The translations under genes were made by a program, and so were the position numbers. This document shows, one piece after another, positions 1-5,887 of a DNA stretch of 6,889 nucleotides. Within the stretch, counting starts at the first letter, position 1. Each line of letters starts with the position of its first letter. This DNA is from an uncultured Campylobacter sp. (lineage in GTDB: Bacteria > Campylobacterota > Campylobacteria > Campylobacterales > Campylobacteraceae): the NCBI RefSeq assembly GCF_938045535.1, contig NZ_CALIMQ010000093.1, forward strand, positions 1-6,889. The letters run 5' to 3'. A model generated the notes under the pieces. That model was not told the origin of the DNA. It searched no databases and saw only the letters and a program-made list of their open reading frames with translations.

Positions 1-1035
1 CCCGCTAGCCGGGTCGTATTTTGTGCCGCCTATATTTTGAGTTGCGCTACTCGCGCAGTATTTTTCATCGCGTGCCGCACCACCTCGCTCTTCGCAGCCA
101 AGCCCTACGCGTCGCAACAGATCCCAGTCGAAGCTAACGCCGTTACCGCCCAGGCTAGCTCCTTTGGCATCGAATAAGATCCGATCGAAGCTCAAGCCCT
201 CAAGTGGCGGCATCTCAGCGCCGATGCTTAGAACCTGCCACGCCTCGATGCCCGCTGCGTTGAGGCGCGCTTTGAAATCCGCGCTTATGCGTCCATAAAT
301 CTGAGCGCAGTCCAGTTCGCAAGCCTCGCAAATTTTTAAAATTTGCTCCTCACTTAGGACTTCCGCGCCAAAAATTTCAGAATTCAGATCCTTTACTGAA
401 GCAGGCGCGGCGTAGTTTGCATTTAAATTTACGCTCAAATCGTCGCGCTCGTTTTCGTAAAATTTTAAGCCGCCGCTCGTGCCCGCGTAAATTTTATCTT
501 CGCATGCGGCGACGCTGTGTTCTTCCGAGCTCAAAGCAAAAACTCCGACGCACTTTGCGCCGTTTTGGTGCGCGATACGTGCGATCTCGCGCGCTGTTTC
601 TACGCTAACGCGGCGTTTGGAGCTTGATACAAAAATTACGCCTAAAAATTCCACCCGCGAGCCCGAGCCGTCGTCCTGGCTTCGCAAATCGCTACTGAAA
701 TTTTTATCGCAATCGGAATTTTGCTCAGACGTAAAATTTGCATGATTTTGTGCGCGGCATGCGGAATTCTCACTGCCCTGATTAAAATTTTGCACGAAAT
801 TCTTGCTACTGGAATTTCGCGTAGCATTCTCGGCATCCGAATTAAAATTCCGCTCAGAATTTTCGCCGCAAAAATTAGAATTTTTTATTAAGCTCTCGCT
901 ACCCGATTGCGGTAAATTTTTGGCGCCGTCCGCGCGCTCTAAATTTACGCAGAAAGCCGAGCCGCACGCCAGCACGGCGCGGGCTTCGGCGGCGCTTTTG
1001 ATGCCGCAAATTTTGATCTTACTTCTGTACAACAT
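1..1035 (-). CDS. trpF: Phosphoribosylanthranilate isomerase TrpF with large insertions (3' end beyond window)
   Basis: TrpF converts N-(5-phosphoribosyl)anthranilate to the carboxyphenylamino-deoxyribulose phosphate in cytoplasmic tryptophan synthesis. I translated the minus strand from the ATG at 1033-1035; 345 codons stay open to position 1. Family blocks appear in order: KICGIK (residues 8-13, with the expected catalytic Cys10), LGVIFVSSSKRRVS (131-144), VGVFA (163-167), CAQIYG (243-248) and LFDAKGASLGGNGVSFDW (287-304, with the expected catalytic Asp289). These blocks normally fit within about 150 residues; here they are spread by insertions at about 29-128 and 171-228, and a third starts near 308, where the family would continue towards its LAGG phosphate-binding segment. 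The start overlaps the end of the methylase gene by 17 bp and has only a weak GGA upstream, which suggests translational coupling. Identity is firm. Activity is likely, because the catalytic residues are kept and there is no stop or frameshift, but it is unproven. Confidence 0.9.
   Translation of the reverse strand, partial: MLYRSKIKICGIKSAAEARAVLACGSAFCVNLERADGAKNLPQSGSESLIKNSNFCGENSERNFNSDAENATRNSSSKNFVQNFNQGSENSACRAQNHANFTSEQNSDCDKNFSSDLRSQDDGSGSRVEFLGVIFVSSSKRRVSVETAREIARIAHQNGAKCVGVFALSSEEHSVAACEDKIYAGTSGGLKFYENERDDLSVNLNANYAAPASVKDLNSEIFGAEVLSEEQILKICEACELDCAQIYGRISADFKARLNAAGIEAWQVLSIGAEMPPLEGLSFDRILFDAKGASLGGNGVSFDWDLLRRVGLGCEERGGAARDEKYCASSATQNIGGTKYDPASG
352..525 (-). other. In-frame insertion 2 in TrpF
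   Basis: Residues about 171-228 of TrpF lie between VGVFA (163-167) and the ILKICEACELDCAQIYG block (232-248). In the family, only a few residues separate these blocks. The extra segment of about 58 residues is mixed in composition, including AGTSGG and VNLNANY, and is less Asn/Ser-rich than insertion 1. The reading frame is intact across it. Exact borders need an alignment. Confidence 0.65.
652..951 (-). other. Asn/Ser-rich in-frame insertion 1 in TrpF
   Basis: Residues about 29-128 of TrpF separate the end of the first helix (AVLACGSAF) from the second strand (LGVIF). In ordinary TrpF these are adjacent (GAD-x-LGVIF). The roughly 100 extra residues are dominated by Asn, Ser, Glu and Asp, with recurring Asn-Phe and Asn-Ser pairs and no hydrophobic core pattern, so a disordered loop is likely. 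By family topology it lies in the alpha1-beta2 loop, on the face of the (beta/alpha)8 barrel away from the active site (inference). I see no intein splice motifs or transposon ends. Boundaries are approximate. Confidence 0.8.
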
Positions 1036-2140
1036 ATAAAAATTCCGTCACGTAAAGCTCGCGCGCGTTTAAATTTCTGCTCGCGCGGTAGGTCGGATAT
1101 CGGATCTCTATCGTGCGCACGGAGCCGATGTGCGCGAGGTTTTTTAAAAATTCCGTCTTCGAGATAAAGCCCTCTGAATTAAAAGAGATTATTAAAAATT
1201 TCGCCGGAAATTCCGCCAGCAGCGCAAAAAATTCCTCCGCAGCACTTGATTTTTTGTTATATGCCGAGCGGTTCCAGTCTGCGGGGATCCCGGAAACCCT
1301 GCTAAGCTCCGCAGCATTTGGGCTCTTGCCCTCGTTTATAAAATCCGTGATCAAATTTAGCATAAAATAGTTCGAGCCGTAGGGATGCTGATTGTAAGGG
1401 GGATCGAAATACGCGACGTCAAGCTGCGAAAAGCGCTCGCGCGCGCTCTGCGAAAAGCGCGAGGCGTCCTCTTGAAAGACCGCGCTTTTGCAGGCGAAAT
1501 TTGAGAGCACGGGCAGGCGCAGGGAAATCTCGCCCATTATGCGAGCTAGCGCGTTTTCGCCGCTGCCGCCGAACTTTCCCACGCCCGCTTTGTCCTTGTA
1601 AAAGCCCTTAAAAACGCCGCCCGTGTTTGAGTGGATACTCGCCTCGCTAAGCAGCGGCGCAGTGAAAAAATCGCGAAATTTTTGCGGGATTTTACCGATC
1701 TGCTCGGAAAGCCCGCCCAAAATCAGGGCGTTTCGGCGCGTGTAAAAAGCGCGCTCGCCCGCTTTAATATCCCGGTCGTCCTTCGGCGCGTACAGCTCGC
1801 TAAAAAAGCTCTCAATCGGCGTAAAATTTCTTAAAATTTCAGCGTGTAGCTCGGTTAAATCCCGCCACAGCTCGTCGCTGAAATTTGAAAGATAGCAGGA
1901 GTTTATCGCGCGCGAGTAGCCCTCCAGATCGTTTGCGATCACGAGGTTTGAGTGCGCTTTAGCCAGGCGCGCGACGATGCCGCTGCCGCTAAAGACGTCT
2001 GCGAAGCTGATCTTGTCCCGCCCAAGCTCCGCCTTAATCTCGCAGATCGCCCGCTCTATCGGCGCTAGCAGCGAGCGCTTATTGCCCAGATAGCTAATGA
2101 GCTGCTTGCTTAAAAACTCCTTCTTTTCGCCGCTAGCCAT
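1019..2140 (-). CDS. D12-class DNA N6-adenine methyltransferase, inside the trp operon
   Basis: This 373-residue protein is predicted to methylate adenine in DNA using S-adenosylmethionine. It shows the alpha/D12-class motif order: YLGNKR (residues 17-22, motif X position), FADVFSGSG (46-54, the SAM-binding motif I), ND (70-71, acidic motif II position), a long central region that probably contains target recognition, then YFDPPYNQHPYGSNY (244-258) with the catalytic DPPY at 246-249, and a C-terminal ELYVTEFLYVVQK block. All key motifs are intact and the length suits a complete enzyme. The ATG directly follows the TAG of trpGD (TAGATG), with a GAGAG-like ribosome site just upstream, and its end overlaps trpF by 17 bp. 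It is therefore co-transcribed and probably translationally coupled with trp genes. No restriction endonuclease lies in the window, so it may be an orphan. Target sequence unknown. Class assignment is strong; specificity cannot be read from the sequence. Confidence 0.9.
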   Translation of the reverse strand: MASGEKKEFLSKQLISYLGNKRSLLAPIERAICEIKAELGRDKISFADVFSGSGIVARLAKAHSNLVIANDLEGYSRAINSCYLSNFSDELWRDLTELHAEILRNFTPIESFFSELYAPKDDRDIKAGERAFYTRRNALILGGLSEQIGKIPQKFRDFFTAPLLSEASIHSNTGGVFKGFYKDKAGVGKFGGSGENALARIMGEISLRLPVLSNFACKSAVFQEDASRFSQSARERFSQLDVAYFDPPYNQHPYGSNYFMLNLITDFINEGKSPNAAELSRVSGIPADWNRSAYNKKSSAAEEFFALLAEFPAKFLIISFNSEGFISKTEFLKNLAHIGSVRTIEIRYPTYRASRNLNARELYVTEFLYVVQK

Positions 2141-3754
2141 CTAAGCTCTCGCCCCTACGTAGTTTTCGTAAAATTCCCACGTTTTGCCCGATCTGATCGC
2201 CTCTAAAATGAGCGGCTTAGCCTCCGCAGGGCTTGACACGACATCCGCGCAGTATAGCGCAAACATCGCGTTTAGCACGACGATGTCAAATTTTGGCCCG
2301 CTAAGTTCGCCTTTTAAAATTTGCTTTAAAGCTTCGGCGTTAGCCTCGCCGTCGCCGCCTTCGATATCGCTGTGAAATGCCCGAGCGAAGCCGAACTGCT
2401 CGGGACTTACGCGGTATTCTAAAATTTTGCCGTCCTTGACCTCGTGGATTAGCGTCTCGTCGCACAGGCTGATTTCGTCCATGCCGTCCATGCCGTGCAC
2501 CACCAGAGCGTGCTTGCGCCCCAAAATCATCAGCGTTTCGGCGATGAGCCCGTTTACTTCCTCCAGATAATTACCCACGATCTGATTGCTTAGGCTCAAA
2601 TTTGGATTTAGAAGCGGTCCCATTATATTAAAGACGGTGCCGATTTTTAGGCGGTTGCGCACCTCTTTGACCTCGGCGGTGATCTTGTGAAAAAACGGCG
2701 CGTGAAAAAACGCTAGCCCCGTGCGATCTAGCAGCGCCCTAATCTGCGCAAGATCGCTAAGTAGCGGCACGCCCAAAGCATCCAGCGCATCGGAGCTTCC
2801 CGATCTGCTAGTAATCGCGCGGTTGCCGTGCTTGGCGACGCGCACGCCGAAGCTTGCCGCGATAAAGGCCACGGTCGTAGAGATATTAATCGTTTTTAGC
2901 CTATCGCCGCCCGTGCCTACGATGTCAAACATCGGGCTCGGATCGTCGTAGGTGATCGAGTATTTTAAGATACTGCGCACGAGCGCCGTGAGGCTGCTTG
3001 GATAGAGCGATTTTTCGCTGATCAGCACGAGTAGTCCCGCAAGCTGCACGATGTCGTAATCCTGCTCGTAAAGCGCCTTGCAAATGACGGCGTAATCGTC
3101 GCTGTCTAGCGGGAAGCCCTTTTGTAGCTTCAACATAAACGGGGCGAAATTTACCACGAGTTTCTCCTTTAAAATTATCTTTTTGCCGTAATTGATGAAA
3201 TTTTCGATGATCTTTTTGCCGTATTGGGTAAAAAAGCTCTCGGGATGAAATTGAATGCCGAAAACCGGCTTATTTCGGTGCTTCATCGCCATTATAATGC
3301 CGTCTTTTTCGCTCTTTGCTAAAATTTCAAACTCGCGCGGCAGCGTCGCTTCGTCCACATAAAGCGAGTGGTAGCGCATAACTTCAAATTTACGCGGCAG
3401 CCCGCTAAAAAGCACACCATCTGCGTAAATTTCGATCACCGAGCTCTTGCCGTGCAGCGGCACCCCCAGCTGCTTTATCTCCGCGCCCGCCGCATATCCG
3501 ATCGCCTGATGCCCCAAGCATACGCCTAAAATCGGCACGTCCAAATCCGCGCGCAAAATCTCTAAGCAAACGCCGCTATCTTTTGGGTGATTTGGCCCCG
3601 GGCTTAGGATTATGTGCGACGGGGCAAGCTCGCGCACCTGCTGCAGCGTTATCTCGTCGTTGCGGAAGTAGCGCACCTCCTCACCCGTGAGCTCCAAAAT
3701 GTATTGATAAATATTAAAAACGAAGCTGTCGTAATTATCTATCATTAAAATCAA
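2141..3754 (-). CDS. trpD: Bifunctional anthranilate synthase glutamine amidotransferase / anthranilate phosphoribosyltransferase (TrpG-TrpD fusion)
   Basis: This 537-residue protein joins two Trp enzymes. Residues 1-190 are the class I glutamine amidotransferase (TrpG) that feeds ammonia to TrpE: MIDNYDSFVFN at the start, LSPGPNHP (50-57), the nucleophile Cys79 in GVCLGHQ (77-83), and FHPES (169-173) with His170 and Glu172 completing the triad. Residues about 198-537 are anthranilate phosphoribosyltransferase (TrpD): GTGGD (280-284) for PRPP, NIST (290-293), KHGNR (308-312), GSSDALDALG (319-328) and the downstream NIMGPLLNP (376-384). No extra insertions are seen, unlike TrpE and TrpF. I use the TTG at 3752-3754 as start because AAGGA (3762-3766) lies 7 nt upstream, and it gives the family-typical MILMIDNYDS. 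The ATG at 3743-3745 is 16 nt from that site. The fusion is the usual Campylobacter arrangement. trpE lies 291 bp upstream and the methylase gene abuts downstream. Confidence 0.97.
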   Translation of the reverse strand: MILMIDNYDSFVFNIYQYILELTGEEVRYFRNDEITLQQVRELAPSHIILSPGPNHPKDSGVCLEILRADLDVPILGVCLGHQAIGYAAGAEIKQLGVPLHGKSSVIEIYADGVLFSGLPRKFEVMRYHSLYVDEATLPREFEILAKSEKDGIIMAMKHRNKPVFGIQFHPESFFTQYGKKIIENFINYGKKIILKEKLVVNFAPFMLKLQKGFPLDSDDYAVICKALYEQDYDIVQLAGLLVLISEKSLYPSSLTALVRSILKYSITYDDPSPMFDIVGTGGDRLKTINISTTVAFIAASFGVRVAKHGNRAITSRSGSSDALDALGVPLLSDLAQIRALLDRTGLAFFHAPFFHKITAEVKEVRNRLKIGTVFNIMGPLLNPNLSLSNQIVGNYLEEVNGLIAETLMILGRKHALVVHGMDGMDEISLCDETLIHEVKDGKILEYRVSPEQFGFARAFHSDIEGGDGEANAEALKQILKGELSGPKFDIVVLNAMFALYCADVVSSPAEAKPLILEAIRSGKTWEFYENYVGARA

Positions 3755-3761
3755 AATTTTA

Positions 3762-3766
3762 TCCTT
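3762..3766 (-). promoter_or_regulatory. Ribosome binding site deciding the TTG start of trpGD
   Basis: On the minus strand AAAAAAGGAT precedes TTG by an AAGGA-to-start spacing of 7 nt. This is optimal for the TTG at 3754 and too far (16 nt) for the first ATG at 3745. A short GGCG-CAAA-CGCC hairpin (3773-3784) sits just upstream of it. Confidence 0.7.
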
Positions 3767-3792
3767 TTTTAGGGCGTTTGCGCCTCTTTAAA

Positions 3793-3798
3793 ATTCTA
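3793..3798 (-). promoter_or_regulatory. Possible -10 element for trpGD (TAGAAT)
   Basis: TAGAAT on the minus strand within an A/T-rich stretch lies about 39 nt before the TTG start of trpGD. Epsilonproteobacterial vegetative promoters depend mainly on a TAnAAT-type -10 with AT-rich upstream DNA rather than a -35 box. In AAATTT-rich DNA chance matches are common, so this is weak. Confidence 0.3.
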
Positions 3799-3975
3799 AA
3801 TAGTTTAGATTTAACCGCTTTGCGGCGAGCAAATCCGATGCCGCTTTAGCGCCGCTAGTGGGCTAAATTTAAAATTCCGCCTACGGCTGCAGCATTATCA
3901 CATCTGTCGCGACGTTGCACGGCTTTGCGGCGCCTAATGAAGCTAGCCGTAAATTTTAACGCTCTCGCAGCGATC

Positions 3976-4045
3976 ACGCTTTAAATTTGGCCGAATCAAA
4001 CTCGCACCGAAAAGCGGCGCGTCTGGCTAGCTAAATTTAAAGCGT
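3976..4045. repeat. 13-bp perfect inverted repeat enclosing a hairpin, immediately after trpE
   Basis: ACGCTTTAAATTT (3976-3988) is the exact reverse complement of AAATTTAAAGCGT (4033-4045), with a 44-nt spacer. Inside the spacer, the minus-strand RNA can form a 7-bp stem with one G-U pair (4015-4021 with 4003-4009) around a 5-nt CUUUU loop. A further 8-bp pair links AGCTAGCC (3941-3948) and GGCTAGCT (4025-4032). The right arm ends one base before the trpE stop codon. It could be a terminator or attenuator-like element, or a place for processing between trpE and trpGD. There is no strong U-tract, so a canonical rho-independent terminator is uncertain. Confidence 0.5.
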
Positions 4046-5761
4046 CTAAACTTCCTCGCATAGCTCCTCGATCGCCTTAAGCGGGCTTTTGCGCTTTTTG
4101 CAGATCTCCGCGTATTCGCTCTTTGGCGAGCTGTCGTAAACGATACCCGCGCCCGCGCCGATAAATACGAGATTACTTAGCCCTTCACAGCCGAAATTTT
4201 CCGCACTAAATTTAGCAGCCTCAAACCGCATCGCACGGCTAAAGCTCGGCCCGCTTTCTAAATTTAGCGCCCCGCCGCCCGCGCGAGCTTTCAAATTTAA
4301 TCTCGCGTCGCGCTCGCTTGTACGAGCTAAATTTTGCGCCTCGCCGCTGCCCTTTTGCGCTGCGGCACCGCAAAGCTCTGTCGTCTTGGGATTTTCACCG
4401 TCGCAAAGCCCCATCGCTTCGGAATTTCCCTTGCCGCAAGCAGCGTCTAAATTTAAACCGGAATTCCGTTTAAAATCCTCGTCCGAGCAGGAATTTTGCG
4501 CGTCGCGATTTACGAAGATCGCCGAACGGATCAAGATCGCCTGCATCACGTCGCCGCTAAAGCGCCAAAACCCGATTCCGCCGCCGTATATACCGCGCTC
4601 GTAGCGCTCCAGCTCGTTTATAATCTGCATCGCGCGGATCTTCGGGCTGCCGCTTAGCGTGCCTGCAGGAAAGATCGTGCTAAGCACCTCAAACGCGCTT
4701 ACCCCGCGCGGCTTGTTGCCGTAGACCTCGCTTACGATGTGCATCACACTTTCGTAGCGCACGATGCGCATCGCGTTTTGCACCCGCACCGAGGCTGGCG
4801 CGGCGAATTTGCCGATGTCGTTGCGAGCTAAATCGATCAGCATCCGATGCTCCGCAAGCTCCTTTTCGTCGCTTAAAAGCTCGCGCTCAAGCGCCGCGTC
4901 GGCTTCAGCATTCGCGCCTCTGCTGCGGGTGCCCGCGATGGGAGCTACAAAAATTTCGTCCTTTTTGATCTCCATAATCAGCTCGGGGCTGGAGCCCGCG
5001 ACGCAGCCGTAGGGCGTCGGGAAGTGAAACATATAGGGGCTTGGATTGTTCTTTTTGAGTCGCTCGTAAAACTCCAAGCTGCCCAGATTCGTGCCGATTT
5101 TTAAAATTTCGCCCAGCACGACCTGAAACACGTCGCCGCTTTTTATCTTTTCTTTTGCAGCTTCGACCATCGCGCTAAAATTAGACTCCTCGGCGCCAAG
5201 ATCGGTTAAAATTTTAAATTTAAGCTCTTTTTTCTGCGGCGCGAGTTTCGCTGCGTTTTGCGATCTCGCCTCGCTTTTTATCGCGGCATCCGTTCTTGCG
5301 GTACTCTGCGGCGCGCCTGCCGCTTCGGCGGAGCTTTGCTGCGAGGCTTGCGAACTAAGCTCGCGCAGGCTTTCGTAAATTTGGGCATCTTTGCCGTAAA
5401 AATCGTAAATTTTGCTGATTTTATCGTAGTGCAGGTAATTTGCGGCGTCGGCGTAAAAAAACGGCGGGAAGTCATATAGCGCCTGCTTCGGCGCGCCGAT
5501 ATTTTCGAACGCGCGCACGATGTCGTAGCCCAAAACGCCGAAAAGCCCGGCAAAGTTCGCGTTTTTAAACTCGCTTGCGCCTGCTTTCGCGCTTTTTATC
5601 TCATCAAATTTAAGCTTTAGCGCCTCAAAGCTCATCTTAAATCCGTCGAAATAATCGCAATCGATGCCGATGATGACCTGAGTGTCGTCCTCTGCGAGAT
5701 AGCTTTGCGGATGCGTCTTTAAAATTTCGCGATAGTAAAAAAGCGGCTCTTCTAAAAGCAT
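4046..5761 (-). CDS. trpE: Anthranilate synthase component I TrpE, with two in-frame insertions
   Basis: TrpE makes anthranilate from chorismate and ammonia supplied by the TrpG domain. I start at the ATG at 5759-5761 (571 residues), with AAGGA at 5767-5771 spaced 5 nt. The ATG at 5788, nine codons upstream, overlaps a perfect TATAAT and has no ribosome site. Numbered from 5761: SYLAED (20-25) matches the position of the tryptophan feedback-site LLES motif; catalytic-domain motifs are SSPEL (257-261), IAGTRSRG (275-282), ELAEHRMLIDLARNDIGK (301-318), GTLSGSPKIRAMQIINELE (367-385), GIYGGGIGF (390-398) and FIGAGAGIVYDSSP (533-546). Insertions sit at about 135-179 (Ala/Ser/Gln-rich, between the N-terminal and catalytic parts) and 419-529 (between IFVN and LVFIGAGAG). 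The protein is longer than the usual roughly 460-520. No motif is broken, so it is probably active. First gene of the trp cluster, under its own promoter. Confidence 0.95.
   Translation of the reverse strand: MLLEEPLFYYREILKTHPQSYLAEDDTQVIIGIDCDYFDGFKMSFEALKLKFDEIKSAKAGASEFKNANFAGLFGVLGYDIVRAFENIGAPKQALYDFPPFFYADAANYLHYDKISKIYDFYGKDAQIYESLRELSSQASQQSSAEAAGAPQSTARTDAAIKSEARSQNAAKLAPQKKELKFKILTDLGAEESNFSAMVEAAKEKIKSGDVFQVVLGEILKIGTNLGSLEFYERLKKNNPSPYMFHFPTPYGCVAGSSPELIMEIKKDEIFVAPIAGTRSRGANAEADAALERELLSDEKELAEHRMLIDLARNDIGKFAAPASVRVQNAMRIVRYESVMHIVSEVYGNKPRGVSAFEVLSTIFPAGTLSGSPKIRAMQIINELERYERGIYGGGIGFWRFSGDVMQAILIRSAIFVNRDAQNSCSDEDFKRNSGLNLDAACGKGNSEAMGLCDGENPKTTELCGAAAQKGSGEAQNLARTSERDARLNLKARAGGGALNLESGPSFSRAMRFEAAKFSAENFGCEGLSNLVFIGAGAGIVYDSSPKSEYAEICKKRKSPLKAIEELCEEV
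4175..4507 (-). other. In-frame low-complexity insertion in the TrpE catalytic domain
   Basis: About 111 residues (419-529 from the 5761 start) separate AILIRSAIFVN from LVFIGAGAGIVY, which are nearly contiguous beta-strands in typical TrpE/PabB proteins. The insert is rich in Ala, Gly, Asn, Ser, Glu and Lys, with repeated Asn-Leu and Asn-Ser pairs and several Cys. It probably loops out of a strand-strand turn (inference). The frame is open throughout and no intein or transposon features are visible. Borders are approximate. Confidence 0.75.
5225..5359 (-). other. Ala/Ser/Gln-rich linker insertion in TrpE
   Basis: Residues about 135-179 of TrpE (from the 5761 start), roughly 45 in all, are Ala-, Ser- and Gln-rich. 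They lie between the N-terminal region and the chorismate-binding domain, where family members vary in linker length. It looks like an unstructured linker. Less unusual than the larger C-terminal insertion. Confidence 0.55.
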
Positions 5762-5786
5762 TTTCGTCCTTGGAATTTTTAGCGCC

Positions 5787-5792
5787 ATTATA
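5787..5792 (-). promoter_or_regulatory. -10 element of the trpE promoter (TATAAT)
   Basis: An exact TATAAT lies on the minus strand, preceded by an AATTTAAG stretch as usual in epsilonproteobacterial promoters; no convincing -35 is seen. Transcription would begin near 5780, giving a leader of about 19 nt that contains AAGGA and then the ATG at 5761. Because the ATG at 5788 lies within this -10 region, it cannot be the start for a transcript from this promoter. Confidence 0.65.
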
Positions 5793-5859
5793 CGCCGCTT
5801 AGCTTAAATTTGAGCGGGCGGCGCGAGCCTGGGCGGGCTTAATGCAAGCAAAATTTTAG

Positions 5860-5865
5860 TAAAAT
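5860..5865 (+). promoter_or_regulatory. Possible -10 element of the yaaA promoter (TAAAAT)
   Basis: TAAAAT follows an AAAATTTTAG run and lies 22 nt before the ATG at 5888, with AAGGAGAG (5877-5884) between. The geometry suits a short leader. It faces away from the trpE promoter, so 5762-5887 is a divergent control region of 126 bp. The AT-rich word is common here, so confidence is moderate. Confidence 0.4.
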
Positions 5866-5887
5866 GAGCAAATTTTAAGGAGAGCGT

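Larger units (their letters stand above)
3755..4045. other. trpE-trpGD intergenic region (291 bp)
   Basis: No credible coding sequence is present on either strand; the short minus-strand ATG frames end within a few codons, and none has tandem Trp codons, so I see no classical trp leader peptide. Contents are a nested inverted repeat directly after the trpE stop (3976-4045), several TAAATTT words, a possible -10 element TAGAAT on the minus strand (3793-3798) about 39 nt before the trpGD start, and a 4-bp hairpin beside the trpGD ribosome site. A gap this long inside an otherwise tightly packed operon suggests a regulatory or terminator/promoter function (inference). Confidence 0.6.

Noticed and set aside
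652..951. Intein or mobile-element insertion in trpF
   Set aside because: No Cys/Ser-to-His-Asn splice-junction blocks, no endonuclease motifs, no terminal inverted repeats or target duplications; the segment is low-complexity coding sequence.
1..1035. trpF as a frameshifted pseudogene
   Set aside because: All conserved motifs are in one frame from 1035 to 1 (position check: Asp289 codon at 169-171 is in phase with the ATG), with no stop.
803..1039. Plus-strand 78-codon frame opposite the trpF insertion
   Set aside because: It is antisense to a clear trpF coding frame; its openness follows from AAATTT-rich codons in the opposite strand.
3755..4045. Trp leader peptide for attenuation before trpGD
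   Set aside because: Minus-strand ATG frames in the gap end after one to a few codons and contain no tandem Trp codons.
5278..5553. 91-codon minus-strand frame inside trpE
   Set aside because: It lies in another frame of trpE, has Arg/Ser/Ala-heavy composition typical of a shadow frame, and no ribosome site or family resemblance.
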